Shown: positions 7,324-17,769, numbered from the stretch's first letter. The stretch: 51,157 nucleotides of DNA from an uncultured Clostridia bacterium (GCA_947626755.1 CANQTP010000013.1:1-51157); one strand, 5' to 3'. The notes: generated from the sequence alone by a model not told the origin. Program-made: numbers and translations.

Positions 7324-10300
7324 TTAATTTCTGCGTTTTCTGCGTACAATTAATACCACAAATACGGATATTCCCGCTGTCAGGACAACGCCCGCAATTA
7401 TTATCGGAAGTTTCCAAGGTGACGCTTTAGTATTGCTGTCAAGTGTAACAGGTGTCGCTTTGACCGTTCCCGCCGAAGATGAAACATCTTCTAAAGCTGC
7501 GGAAATTATTTTTATTTTCGATCCGTCATATTCTACTGCCAGTGAAAGCGTTCCGCCTGCTTTTGCGGTAATAATATCACCGTTCATTTTGGTTTTGCTG
7601 CCGGAAACAAGGGTAAATTTCTTTGAAGCCGTTGAACTGTTGTCTTTATCTCTGATAAATAAAGTATGCCGTCCGAATTCTACATTTTCAAAAGAAACAT
7701 TTCCTTCGCTGTCGGTTTCCGAATACATAGGATCGGAATGGAGTTCAACGGATATTCCCGGGATCGGTTCATTATCAGCGGAAATAATATTTATTTCAAC
7801 ATTTACGGTTCTGCTGCTTGAACCGCCGTTTACAGCACCGCCCAAGCCGACGCTGCCGTTTGTTTTTGATCCGCCATTATTATCGTTTGGTGTATCAATA
7901 TGGGTAGGTCCATCGGGTCCCGGCTGCGGCTCATCTTTGCCGATATAATTCAGATAAACGTTTTGCGCCGATCTTGTAAGCTTTCCATTGCTGTCTTTGA
8001 ATTCTGCGGCAAGGGTGTGACGCGAGCCGTTTTCCATTTTAAGTTTTTTAAACGTCTGCTCCATAACGGTTATCTTTGTAGAACCTTCCTCGGCGGTGTA
8101 ATCCTCATTCTGCATAAGAAGTTTTCCGTCAATATAAAAACCTTTGAAATCGGAATATTCACCTTCGGAATGGAATAAATTACTTCCTATTTCAATGCTT
8201 GTTATATTAGGCAGATCGCCGTCCATACCGTCATAATGCAGTGTTATGTTCCTTGATACTCTGTCTGTGAGCTTTTCACCCTGATCGGGATCGTTATTTG
8301 CGCTGTCAACATTGTTGTCGTCATTTTCTTTAATAGTTATTGTAAGTGTCTTGCGTGCTGTCAGGACTTTTTCATCGCTGAATTTATACTCGGCTTTTAC
8401 TGTAAATGTAAATGTTCCTGTTTCTTTCGGAATACCGTATACTTCGCCTGTTTTAAGCAGTGACAGTCCCTCGGGAAGTTTTCCGCTTTCGAGTGAAAAT
8501 TCCATCGGGTGCTCTGCATCTGTGCTGTTTGTCATAATTATGCTCTGATACGGAACATAAAGTATGCCGTCTTTGATATTATTTTCCGTAGTGATACGCG
8601 GGGTTCCCGCTGCTCCGGTAATTTCGATCTCAACAGGGAGATTTCCGTCAGCCGAAATTGTCAGCAGTCCCGAAATAACAGTAAATTTATCTTCGTCAAA
8701 ATCTTTCGGAATAAGCCGCAATTTTGCAATATTATCAGGATTTTTTGTGGTTGTAAATGCCGCCAATGAACTTACTTTGCTTGATGTTACATTCCAGTAC
8801 GGGTCAAGTTCTACTCCGTTAGCTTTAGTAAGTTCTGCCTTGATGCCTGTCATCTGCTGATCGCCGATATTCGCAAAAAGAATATCATGGTATGAACCGG
8901 AGGAGCTGAAAAATACCTCACGCTGCGGTTTATGTGTTTTCTCGCTGTAATGATCGGTAACATTTGCTCCGTTCACAAATAATTTCGATCCGTTTTTATT
9001 CTGAGTAACATATGTTACCCAATAATTTCCTGTATTGATCTTATTTTCTGCCGCAACTGTATAATGACGCGCTGCTTCGGGAATAAAATCAAGCGGTGTT
9101 ACACCCGAATGAATAGGCGATCCGTCACAGTAAACTTCCGAACCGTCAGGTGAATAAAAGACAGGATATATATTTGTACCTCTCGGAACAGCTTCCTTAT
9201 CGTCCAGAATAAATACTGTACGGTAATTTTTCTGATTATAATAACTGTCATCATAGCTTGAAACAACATATTTGTTATACTTCTCAGCGGTTTTTTTGCC
9301 TTCGGGATCAGTCGGCTCTTTCTGAATATCTCTTATCACAAATGTAGTTTCGTCTGAAGGTGTCGGCTCAATTTCTTCGGCAGTATAGTTCATAACATAT
9401 ACTGTAACATTGTAGATATGTTCATAATAATCTATAAATGTAAGATCCAGAGCGTAAACGGGCATTTCCGTACCGTCTTCGTAATATTTTGTTTCACTGC
9501 GGAGCAAGGATACATCAATATCGGCTCCCTCATAGGAAAAAATGGCGTCCCTGATATTGGTTTTATCCTTTACATCGCTTTCTTTTGAATATGACCCGAA
9601 ACAAGCAAATGTTATGCCGTCATCATCGTGTTTATCGCCGATATAGTCATGATAGGATGCTGTTACCTTGATATCTGCATCTTCTATCTTATCTGTTTCA
9701 TATAAATATAATTCGCCGGTCGGGTACAGTTCATCACCATAATATTCATAGAAAGTCTTAACTTTTTGGGGATCCTGCGGGGTTGCGCCTATACTGTTCG
9801 GCGTTATGTAAACACGATAATGCCGCTGTATAAGTTTAGTACTTCCCGTGGGCATTGTAATGGCAAATGTAATATATTTGTATGCCGATCTGAAAACATC
9901 ATTACTTTCTGTGTAACCGTAATTATCCATTGGGTACGGCGATCTGTCCTTTGCGCCTGTGTAAAGAATTTTATCGGTTATGTCTTTTGAGGGATCAAGA
10001 TCGGATACCTTATCAAACTCACCTTCATAAACTTTTACATTAGCTTCAGAATAGCCTTCCGGAAGAAGGATCAGCATTGAAGGATATTCGCCCTTTTCAA
10101 ATTTTGTATTTGAAAGGTAAATATATTCGTTTGAAAATTCCGCTATCCGTTCGCTATCCTCACCATAGACCCGCACTTTTTCTTTAAAATTATTAAATAA
10201 TTTTAGCTTTACATTTATACGGTATCTTGTTGGAACGCTGCTTCCGTCGCTCAGGAGAAAATATATATATTTGTTGTAAATAAGCGCTTCCGATTCTCTT

Positions 10301-11199
10301 CCATAGTAATCCGTACTGCTTAATTCCATCGTATCATCAGGCTTGATCGGTTCAAAATCCTCGCCGTCGGTTGAATATGAGATATTATATTTTTCCGCTT
10401 GAGGTATATTCTGAAGAGCTTCTTTTACAAGAAAAGTATATTCCGACTTATCCTGAAGTTCTGTCGGCATACCGCTTGTGCGGTCGATCAGCACTTCACT
10501 GTCCTCTGCAACATCAAAATATTTGAATTTCAAACGCACCTTATAACACGGACTTGCAGGATCAAGCTGATCTCCGCCGATGATGAAATAAACATCGGTA
10601 TAGCTTATATAGCCGTATGTTTCATCTGTTGTGTTGTAAGTGTTGTACGGAGTTATAATATCATTCCGGCCTATAAGCGAATATTTGCTCCTGTAATTTG
10701 AAGTATCATAAGAATATGCAATTTTGCTTGAAGGATCGGCTTCGGGGATCCATCTCAACGCTTCACTTACATAAAAAGAACATTTCGGCTGATCTTCAAG
10801 TCCCGAGGGAATACCCGAATAACGTTCAATATATACTTCTTTTCCTTCCGGTTCTAACGGCAGAAGACTTGCAGGAGCTATTCCGTGATCTTCATTTTCC
10901 GTTTCCGATGCAGGCTCGCTTTCGGTTTGCCCGGAAGTTTCTGACACACTTTCGCCTTCTGTGGGAACGGTAGTTTCGGACGTACTTTCACTTTCCGGAA
11001 CAGAAGTTGTTTCGGAAGCAGTTTCGCTTTCCGAAAATAAAATTGTTTCAGCCGAAGTCTCGGCAGTCGTTTCAGCAGGGGCGGTAGTCACAATTGTTGT
11101 CCCGCTTTCCGCTGTATCGTCCGCAATGACTCTCGGAAAAATACACAGCGACAGTGCCGCCGCAAGCACTGCAGCCGATAATTTCCTTGCTGTTTTCAC
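7324..11199 (-). CDS. Large membrane-anchored surface protein (paralogue A)
   Basis: A 1291-residue secreted protein starting at GTG with AAAGGA ten bases upstream. It has a signal peptide (residues 1-26, KLSAAVLAAALSLCIFPRV), a Ser/Thr/Glu-rich stalk (about 28-105), two repeats resembling SGIPSGLEDQPKCSFYVSEAL and SGMPTELQDKSEYTFLVKEAL, a putative Ig domain (LPEGLSLLKTGEVYGIP), a Cna-B/prealbumin-like beta domain near the C-terminus (GISVELHSDPMYSETD) and a final membrane helix with the tail RRKRRN. No LPxTG sorting motif is visible, so it should be held by the membrane helix. The next gene upstream is a shorter paralogue with the same order of parts. Its position among pilus and kinase genes suggests an adhesin or cell-surface partner of the Tad system; this is inference. 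Confidence 0.75.
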   Translation of the reverse strand: MKTARKLSAAVLAAALSLCIFPRVIADDTAESGTTIVTTAPAETTAETSAETILFSESETASETTSVPESESTSETTVPTEGESVSETSGQTESEPASETENEDHGIAPASLLPLEPEGKEVYIERYSGIPSGLEDQPKCSFYVSEALRWIPEADPSSKIAYSYDTSNYRSKYSLIGRNDIITPYNTYNTTDETYGYISYTDVYFIIGGDQLDPASPCYKVRLKFKYFDVAEDSEVLIDRTSGMPTELQDKSEYTFLVKEALQNIPQAEKYNISYSTDGEDFEPIKPDDTMELSSTDYYGRESEALIYNKYIYFLLSDGSSVPTRYRINVKLKLFNNFKEKVRVYGEDSERIAEFSNEYIYLSNTKFEKGEYPSMLILLPEGYSEANVKVYEGEFDKVSDLDPSKDITDKILYTGAKDRSPYPMDNYGYTESNDVFRSAYKYITFAITMPTGSTKLIQRHYRVYITPNSIGATPQDPQKVKTFYEYYGDELYPTGELYLYETDKIEDADIKVTASYHDYIGDKHDDDGITFACFGSYSKESDVKDKTNIRDAIFSYEGADIDVSLLRSETKYYEDGTEMPVYALDLTFIDYYEHIYNVTVYVMNYTAEEIEPTPSDETTFVIRDIQKEPTDPEGKKTAEKYNKYVVSSYDDSYYNQKNYRTVFILDDKEAVPRGTNIYPVFYSPDGSEVYCDGSPIHSGVTPLDFIPEAARHYTVAAENKINTGNYWVTYVTQNKNGSKLFVNGANVTDHYSEKTHKPQREVFFSSSGSYHDILFANIGDQQMTGIKAELTKANGVELDPYWNVTSSKVSSLAAFTTTKNPDNIAKLRLIPKDFDEDKFTVISGLLTISADGNLPVEIEITGAAGTPRITTENNIKDGILYVPYQSIIMTNSTDAEHPMEFSLESGKLPEGLSLLKTGEVYGIPKETGTFTFTVKAEYKFSDEKVLTARKTLTITIKENDDNNVDSANNDPDQGEKLTDRVSRNITLHYDGMDGDLPNITSIEIGSNLFHSEGEYSDFKGFYIDGKLLMQNEDYTAEEGSTKITVMEQTFKKLKMENGSRHTLAAEFKDSNGKLTRSAQNVYLNYIGKDEPQPGPDGPTHIDTPNDNNGGSKTNGSVGLGGAVNGGSSSRTVNVEINIISADNEPIPGISVELHSDPMYSETDSEGNVSFENVEFGRHTLFIRDKDNSSTASKKFTLVSGSKTKMNGDIITAKAGGTLSLAVEYDGSKIKIISAALEDVSSSAGTVKATPVTLDSNTKASPWKLPIIIAGVVLTAGISVFVVLIVRRKRRN

Positions 11200-11224
11200 A
11201 AGATCATTCCTTTCATTTTATGCG

Positions 11225-11257
11225 TAGAAGCAAACCGTAATTATCGGCTTGCTTCTA
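11225..11257 (-). terminator. Intergenic hairpin between the two surface-protein genes
   Basis: Stem TAGAAGCAA/TTGCTTCTA (11225-11233 with 11249-11257) around a 15-base loop, in the 68-base gap between the surface protein genes. No T-run follows on the minus strand. It may reduce or stabilise read-through, like the hairpin at 7288-7314. Confidence 0.4.
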
Positions 11258-11267
11258 TGATAATTTT

Positions 11268-14200
11268 TTAATTATTACGCTTCTTTGCAAACAGTATCAG
11301 TGCCGCAGAAACAGCTGTTATTGACATTAAGATAAGTATAAAATATACACTGACGATGTTCTCTTCAATAATTTCATCTCCGGCATTGATGCTTGCTCCT
11401 GCGGAAACATCTTCTCCCTCTGCCGAAAGGAAAGTTATTTCCGTACCGTCAAATTCTACAGACAGGTACAAAGGTTCTCCTGTCTTTGCGGTGATGACGT
11501 TACCTTTGATATTTACAGCATTTCCCGATACGATCGAAAATTCTTTTTCAGCAAGAGTTTTTCCGCTGCTGTCTTTTATGTAAAGAGTGTGCTGTCCGAA
11601 ATCAATGTTATCGAATGCTGCTGCGCCGCTTGCATCGGTCACTGCTGTCATAGGATCGGAGTGAAGTTCAAGAGCAACTCCCGAAAGCGGATTTCCGTTT
11701 CCGTCAACAAAGCTCATTACAGCGTTTACAGATCTGCTGCTTACAGATGCAGGTTTGCTTTTTGCTAACGTTGCCGCAGGCATACCTACCGCTTGATGTG
11801 AGCCGCTTACACTGCCGGGGTTTCCTGTATTGCCTGAACCGCCTGAAATATCATTTTCGGGGTGCAAATTTACATACTTCAGGTGAATGTTCTGAGCTGA
11901 TCTTGAAAATTCACCATCAGGTTTTTTCTCTGCTCTGAACTCTGCCGCAAGCGTATGTGTGGAATTCTCTTCAATTGCAAGATTTTTTAATGTCTGTTCA
12001 ATTACCGTAATAACGGTTGAACCTTCAACGGCAGTGTAGTCCTGTCCTTCTGTAAGTTTTTCACCGTCAAGGTAAAATGCCATGAAGTCGCTTGCATATT
12101 TTCCCTCTGAATCAAAGAACTCATTGCGGAGCAGACCGCCGGTTGATGTTTCTACTCTGTCAATGCTTATGGGATAATTTCCGTTTCTGCCATTGTAATA
12201 TACGGTAAGATATTTGTCAATGCTCTTAGTAAGTTTTTCACCTTGGTCATCGCTATTAACAGCATCTACATTATCATCTGTATTATCCTTGATAAGAAGT
12301 ACATATGAAGCCGTGCTTGTATAGTCACTGCTGTCTGTAGGAACATTTCCTGTATATGTTGCCTGTACTGTTATGGGGAATGAGCCTGCTTCTTTAGGAA
12401 CACCGTATATTTCTCCCGTGTTCTCATTAAGTGTGAGTCCTTCGGGAAGATTTCCTCTGACAAGCTTAAATGACATTCCATTTGTTTCATACATATTGTT
12501 TGTACCGATAATGCAGGAATACGGAACATATTTTACACCGTCAAAAATTTGATTCTGTGTCGTGGTGATCTTAGGAACACCTGCAAGACCTGAAAGTTCA
12601 ATAGTGCATTCACCGCCGTTGCTTGAAATTGTCAATTTTCCGGAAATCGCACCAAATTTGCCTTCTTTTTCAGGGATAAGACGTATCTTTGCAATACTGT
12701 CGAACTCATTATAACCTAATTTTTTAAAGGGATTCAGGCTGCGTGTGCTGCCGTCAATTACCTGCCAATAAGGATCAAGTTTTACTCCTTTAGTGTCTTC
12801 GCTTAATACAGCTGTAATGTCTGTAAGCTTTTCGCTGCCTGTGTTTGCAATAAAGATATCATGTACATAATTATGTGCACTGTCAAGGAATACTTCACGT
12901 TTCGGAGTCTGATCTTTTTCTGCAGAATTGATTCCGTTTACAAAAAGATGAGCACCCGACTGCTGAGTAATGAATGTTACCCAATAATTTTTTAATCTTT
13001 CGTTGTTTTCTGATACTGCATAGTATTTGACTACTGTTTCCGGAGCGTTAAATTCTACCGTCGAAACCCCGCTCACTTGTTCTTCGTTATCATCTTCTCT
13101 TGTTATTTTTGCCCCGCCGCTTGGTGTAAAAATCGGTTTTATTTCTCCGCTTTTTACAGGACCACCATTTTCATTAAGCATAAAAATGGTCTGATAACCA
13201 TTCATAAAATAGCTGTCATCACCTGAAGGCATGGGATAACTCGATACGGGCTCGCTGCCCCCCCCTGCTCCTGATACATTAAAATATGTATCCTCGGAAA
13301 GATGCGATGAAGCCGAATTTTTATCGGGAGTGATCGCAAAATAAAATGATCTGTGCATAACTGCACCATATTTATCAAATATGGTAAATTTCACTTCTCT
13401 TAATGTTACTTTTGTTCCATCATCAAGAGTATTTTTGGTTTCATCTTTAAAACGTGTAAAATCCACTTTTACACCTTTTACGAACAGATCATCTTTTATG
13501 TTTTTTTCTCCTGCTGATTCAGCTGCTTTTTGGCTGCTGTAATCACCAAAGCACGCAAAATCTACAGCTTCCGGCTTATTATTTCCGTTGTTATTCGTAT
13601 AATCACAATATTTTGCCGTTACATATGCATCTATACCATCAAAATTATTTTTTCCGTAAAAAACATAAAGGTCAGATATATATATATTATTCAATGAATC
13701 ATTTATATAACCATTTCTACCTGAATCGGAGTTGAGTGTAATATAATTAGAATTGATACCTACATAGAAATGTACAGGTATCAGACATTCATATCCGGAA
13801 GAAGTAGTTACTGAAAATGTCATATCTTTACTGCACCACATTGCTCCGGAGTAGCTGCTTGTCATCTGATACGGTTTGCTGTCGTCTGTCAGTTCCTTGG
13901 TTATATCATTTGCCGAAGCCAAAGCTTTTTTGTCATATATAAGTCCGTCATATATTTTTACATCTTCTGTTGTATATTCTTCAGGCAAAGTTATATTAAG
14001 ACCGGGAAGCTTTCCTTTGCCTATCTGTGTAACAGACAGGTCTTTTAAGACATAGTAATAATGATCGCCATCATCATTTGTCATAAACTCTTGTGAGTTG
14101 ATTGGTGAGATTTTCTTTCCCGATTCATCATATAAATTGAATTCAAGATCGTCTACAAATTGCTGACCAAAGCTTGAAAATGTAATATTAACATACCTAT

Positions 14201-14735
14201 AATATGTATTATTTATACTCAGCTGATCACCGTTTCCTACTATAAAATGTGCATAAGTAAAACAATTACCATTATTCGGTAAATTTACATTACTTGGTTC
14301 AATAACTTCATTCCATTCGACTTTTCTGTAATTAATTCCGTCTTCGGAATACATTATTACTTTGTCACAGCTGTCTTTATTGGTTATTTCTTCATATTTA
14401 ACAAGTATATCTCCCAAAGCTTCTTTTACATAATAAGCATACTCGGAATATCCTTCGATCCCGCCTTCGCTTCTGTCAATAGTTACTTTTTCATGGTCAT
14501 GCGATTCTATCGGCAGCAGACTCATCGGAGCAATGCCGTAATCCTCCGAGCCTTCTTCCTCTGATTCTCCGTCGCCGGCTTCGCTTGTCCCGTCGCCTGT
14601 TCCATCGTTTGTTCCGTCACTTATTTCCGTAACCGTGCCGCTCCCCGCTTCTTCTGCTATTACAGAGGACGGAAGAACACAAAGCGACATAGCCGCAGCA
14701 ATTAAGAATGCTGCGATCTTTCTTGCTTTCTTCAT
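11268..14735 (-). CDS. Large membrane-anchored surface protein (paralogue B)
   Basis: A 1155-residue protein. I start it at the ATG at 14735 (MKKARKIAAF) because AGGAAGG lies at the right distance for this codon and too close to the ATG three codons earlier. It has a signal peptide (about 1-27), a Gly/Glu/Ser stalk, the same post-stalk motif as paralogue A (EDYGIAPMSLLPIE against EDHGIAPASLLPLE), a putative Ig domain (LPEGLTLNENTGEIYGVP), a prealbumin-like domain (GVALELHSDPMTAVTD) and a C-terminal membrane helix ending KKRNN. No sortase motif is present. The kinase 2 gene ends 44 bases upstream, so both are probably on one transcript. Binding partner unknown. Confidence 0.75.
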   Translation of the reverse strand: MKKARKIAAFLIAAAMSLCVLPSSVIAEEAGSGTVTEISDGTNDGTGDGTSEAGDGESEEEGSEDYGIAPMSLLPIESHDHEKVTIDRSEGGIEGYSEYAYYVKEALGDILVKYEEITNKDSCDKVIMYSEDGINYRKVEWNEVIEPSNVNLPNNGNCFTYAHFIVGNGDQLSINNTYYRYVNITFSSFGQQFVDDLEFNLYDESGKKISPINSQEFMTNDDGDHYYYVLKDLSVTQIGKGKLPGLNITLPEEYTTEDVKIYDGLIYDKKALASANDITKELTDDSKPYQMTSSYSGAMWCSKDMTFSVTTSSGYECLIPVHFYVGINSNYITLNSDSGRNGYINDSLNNIYISDLYVFYGKNNFDGIDAYVTAKYCDYTNNNGNNKPEAVDFACFGDYSSQKAAESAGEKNIKDDLFVKGVKVDFTRFKDETKNTLDDGTKVTLREVKFTIFDKYGAVMHRSFYFAITPDKNSASSHLSEDTYFNVSGAGGGSEPVSSYPMPSGDDSYFMNGYQTIFMLNENGGPVKSGEIKPIFTPSGGAKITREDDNEEQVSGVSTVEFNAPETVVKYYAVSENNERLKNYWVTFITQQSGAHLFVNGINSAEKDQTPKREVFLDSAHNYVHDIFIANTGSEKLTDITAVLSEDTKGVKLDPYWQVIDGSTRSLNPFKKLGYNEFDSIAKIRLIPEKEGKFGAISGKLTISSNGGECTIELSGLAGVPKITTTQNQIFDGVKYVPYSCIIGTNNMYETNGMSFKLVRGNLPEGLTLNENTGEIYGVPKEAGSFPITVQATYTGNVPTDSSDYTSTASYVLLIKDNTDDNVDAVNSDDQGEKLTKSIDKYLTVYYNGRNGNYPISIDRVETSTGGLLRNEFFDSEGKYASDFMAFYLDGEKLTEGQDYTAVEGSTVITVIEQTLKNLAIEENSTHTLAAEFRAEKKPDGEFSRSAQNIHLKYVNLHPENDISGGSGNTGNPGSVSGSHQAVGMPAATLAKSKPASVSSRSVNAVMSFVDGNGNPLSGVALELHSDPMTAVTDASGAAAFDNIDFGQHTLYIKDSSGKTLAEKEFSIVSGNAVNIKGNVITAKTGEPLYLSVEFDGTEITFLSAEGEDVSAGASINAGDEIIEENIVSVYFILILMSITAVSAALILFAKKRNN

Positions 14736-14779
14736 GAAAAACATTCCTTCCTAAAAGTATATGAATCACGCGTTTCCGC

Positions 14780-17758
14780 TTAATTCCGATAATTTTTTGC
14801 CTGTTCTTTCAGTTCGTCAAGTTCGTAAACAGGCGATAATTTTATTTTCCCCGCAGGATAATCGCTTACAAGCATATCATCAACTACATCACAAAGATAC
14901 GGTATCTTTGCTAAAGGTTCACAATTACTGTTCATGAGAATACCGTAAAATGTGCCGTCGGTGGAAATATACTGTGCAATTATATAATTTCCGCTTTCGG
15001 TTATATATGTCAGGTAGTCCTCGCTGTTAAGATCTGCGATCTTTTCGCCGTCGGCTTTGGAATATACCTCGGGCGTTCCGTGCAGAGGAGCTTTTATGAT
15101 GTAATTTTCTGTTTCAAATTCTTCGTCAAGACTGTCGTCGGGCGGCGGGATCTCACTTTCCGAAACGATCTTTCCCGTTCTTGCGGAATACCTTTTTACT
15201 TTTCCGCTGTAATACGTTACTTCAAGCTCATCACTTTCATGCAGATACTGCTGATCGTATATTTTGTCCGGATCGGGAAGATCCGCTGTCATTTCAACAC
15301 TGCCGTCCGCATTCACGAATGCAATACTATTTATGCTGAAAAGGAATACTCCCGAACGATCCGCAAAAAGCCTTGCTTCACTGTGATAAATGCCCGGATC
15401 ATATTCAATTAAGCATTTTTCGTCATGTTCCTGCATTTCAAGTATTTCAACAGTCGGTGAATTCTTGTCGGCAATGACCGCGTATTCATCGGTTATGAGT
15501 ACAATGTCGGGTCTTGTGTCACGCTTGGTCTCTGTCATCAGTCCTGCATTTTTGTAAAATATCGAATATCCGTCCTCCGCCGCGCAGATAACATATTTAT
15601 CCGAAACATCAAATGCCGTTATGTTTTTGTTTTCCATGTATGCGGCTTCGATTTGTTCAAGAGTGTCCGTTTCAACTTTAAGAACTGTATCGTTCCGCGT
15701 TATATAAAGTTCACCGTTATAAACTTTCAGCTCTACGGGATCGTTTTCCGTCAGATCTCCGATATATTCGGCTGTTGTAAAATCAGCCATTCCGAAAATG
15801 GGATCCGCTCCCCCGAACGCCGAAAATGTAAACAGATCATCACAGAATACCCCGCCGAAAGCGGCATATTCCGATGTGTCATATATTATCATATCACCAT
15901 CGGGATCGTAAATATCAAGCATTCCCAGAAAGCCGCCTTCAAGACTTACCGCGCAGAGACTTCCGTCCTCATTGAGTTCAAGCACGTTCCTTTCCGCATC
16001 GGCAAAATTGTCATTTTCGGGAATACTCATGTGTCTGCCTTCAAGTTCACGGTATGAAACGAGCTCTCCCGTTTCGGTATCATAAAAATTTATCAGATCG
16101 TCTTTTCCGTTTATTGCCGCCGCAGTACTGCCGTCTCCCGAAACAGAAATTGCAGTTGCGGGAGCAGTCTGCCACAATATTTTGTCGTTTTGAAAGTCAT
16201 ATGCGGTGAGTCCGTCTTCCCCTGCATAAATAATTTTATTTCCGTCAATAAATTCTGCTTCGCACAATGCCGATTTAAGGGTCGGAAGAGTTTTTACCGC
16301 ATTTCCCGTTTCTATATCGTAAATTGCAAGTTCATACGCATAGCATATAAAAAGCTTTGTCCCGTCCGGTGATTTCTTTATCCTGAACGGTGCGGAAGGC
16401 AGTTCAATAACGCTGTGTGGTTTGAAGCTGTCCGACAGATCGTAAACGCCCAGCGCGTTGGTAAGTGCAAACTGCGCTTCCGCAGTGTACGGAATGTCAA
16501 ATGTTCCGGGATCGTCTTTAAGTGCCTGCATTGCAAGATCAAGTGCCGAACGGACATTTCCCCCGGAAAGCGCTTCCGCAGAATCCGCCGCCAGAACGTG
16601 CGCCGCCTGCAAACGTTCGGTCTGTTTTATTCCCATAAATACAGCCGCTCCGCCTATAACTGCCATTACCGAGAAGATCGCTGCCGCAGCGGTAAGCTGC
16701 CTTTTTCTGCGCCTTACACGGGGATCGTTTTTCCAAAGCCCGTTTATTGCCTCCAGCATTTCTTCCGCCGACCCGAATCTCAGATCGGGATTCGGGTCCA
16801 TGGCTTTTGTGACAATGTCCGCTATAAGCGGGCTGACTTCCTTATCCGAAAGCCTTTTAACATCTTTTGCATCTCTCGGCGGCTTTCTGCCGCTGAGCAT
16901 ATGGTACAATGTTGCGCCGACGCTGTAAATATCCGAGCGAGCATCGGGGACTATTACTTTTTTCACCGAAGACGAATAACTGCTGTTTGCCTTGACGTCA
17001 TCTTCTTTGACAGGTGTTGCTGCATTATTTTCGGGAACAACGTCATTCTGATCGGCAAGTTCTGTTTTATCAAGCAGTACTTCTGTTTCTTCATATATAA
17101 ATTCCGTTTTTGCATATGCAGATCCTGTTTTCTGCCCGGTAAATTCTTCCTTTTCGTCTTTTGCCGATGTGTTTTCGTATGTGTAGTTCGTATTTTTCCC
17201 GCCGAATGAATAGTCAATGCCATAATGTTCGGGAGAAGAATAACCATCGCTTTTGCCGATAACTGTTTCAATGCCTATGGCAAGGGAAATGTTAAAATCG
17301 ATCAGACATATATTCCCATCGGGACGGATCATGATATTTGCAGGCTTTACATCACTGTGAACATATCCCCGCGGCGGATCGCCGTGAGTAGGACTGTGAA
17401 GATAAGCAAGCGCTTCAAGGAGCTGTCTTATCCAGAAAATTGTCTTTGCCTGCGGAATTTTATTTTCTCTTTTAAGTATCTTGTCAAGGCTTTCGCCGTC
17501 AACAAAATCCATTACCGTATATGATGTATCATCTTCAATAAAATAGTCATACACCTGCGGGATATATGTATGCCGCAATTCTTTAAGAACATCAACTTCG
17601 CGGCGCAGAAGCGTCTGCCGTGTGTTGGTGCTGCGCTTATCGGCTTTCAGGACAACTCTTTTGCCAAGACGGATATGATTTGCCAAATAAACAACACCAC
17701 CGCCTCCGGCACCGAGTTTACCTATTATTTCATAGGTTGAATCAATTATTTCCGACAT
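14780..17758 (-). CDS. Receptor-type Ser/Thr protein kinase with extracytoplasmic beta-propeller (kinase 2)
   Basis: A 992-residue Hanks-type kinase: glycine loop LGAGGGGVVY (15-24), ATP lysine K38 (VVLK), helix-C glutamate E54, catalytic loop HSDVKPAN (134-141), DFN (154-156) instead of DFG, and SSPEHY closing the activation segment. An insert of about 90 residues follows, with KTEF, EETEVLL and DKTEL, before ARSDIYSVG. A membrane helix lies at about 355-376. Outside, after a helical stretch (ALDLAMQALKDDPGTF), about 550 residues look like WD40/PQQ-type propeller blades (SPDGTKLFICY, YDIETGNAV, AISVSGDGSTAAAI, ARTGKIVSESE). GGAGGATATT precedes the ATG, and the small membrane protein gene stops 11 bases upstream. 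The propeller probably senses or binds an extracytoplasmic partner, perhaps the neighbouring surface proteins (inference). Confidence 0.9.
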   Translation of the reverse strand: MSEIIDSTYEIIGKLGAGGGGVVYLANHIRLGKRVVLKADKRSTNTRQTLLRREVDVLKELRHTYIPQVYDYFIEDDTSYTVMDFVDGESLDKILKRENKIPQAKTIFWIRQLLEALAYLHSPTHGDPPRGYVHSDVKPANIMIRPDGNICLIDFNISLAIGIETVIGKSDGYSSPEHYGIDYSFGGKNTNYTYENTSAKDEKEEFTGQKTGSAYAKTEFIYEETEVLLDKTELADQNDVVPENNAATPVKEDDVKANSSYSSSVKKVIVPDARSDIYSVGATLYHMLSGRKPPRDAKDVKRLSDKEVSPLIADIVTKAMDPNPDLRFGSAEEMLEAINGLWKNDPRVRRRKRQLTAAAAIFSVMAVIGGAAVFMGIKQTERLQAAHVLAADSAEALSGGNVRSALDLAMQALKDDPGTFDIPYTAEAQFALTNALGVYDLSDSFKPHSVIELPSAPFRIKKSPDGTKLFICYAYELAIYDIETGNAVKTLPTLKSALCEAEFIDGNKIIYAGEDGLTAYDFQNDKILWQTAPATAISVSGDGSTAAAINGKDDLINFYDTETGELVSYRELEGRHMSIPENDNFADAERNVLELNEDGSLCAVSLEGGFLGMLDIYDPDGDMIIYDTSEYAAFGGVFCDDLFTFSAFGGADPIFGMADFTTAEYIGDLTENDPVELKVYNGELYITRNDTVLKVETDTLEQIEAAYMENKNITAFDVSDKYVICAAEDGYSIFYKNAGLMTETKRDTRPDIVLITDEYAVIADKNSPTVEILEMQEHDEKCLIEYDPGIYHSEARLFADRSGVFLFSINSIAFVNADGSVEMTADLPDPDKIYDQQYLHESDELEVTYYSGKVKRYSARTGKIVSESEIPPPDDSLDEEFETENYIIKAPLHGTPEVYSKADGEKIADLNSEDYLTYITESGNYIIAQYISTDGTFYGILMNSNCEPLAKIPYLCDVVDDMLVSDYPAGKIKLSPVYELDELKEQAKNYRN

Positions 17759-17769
17759 AATATCCTCCG

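Noticed and set aside
7256-7417. Upstream extension of the TPR copy 3 frame
   Set aside because: It overlaps the end of the surface protein gene and the hairpin. The internal ATG at 7255 has a ribosome binding site and matches the N-termini of the paralogues.
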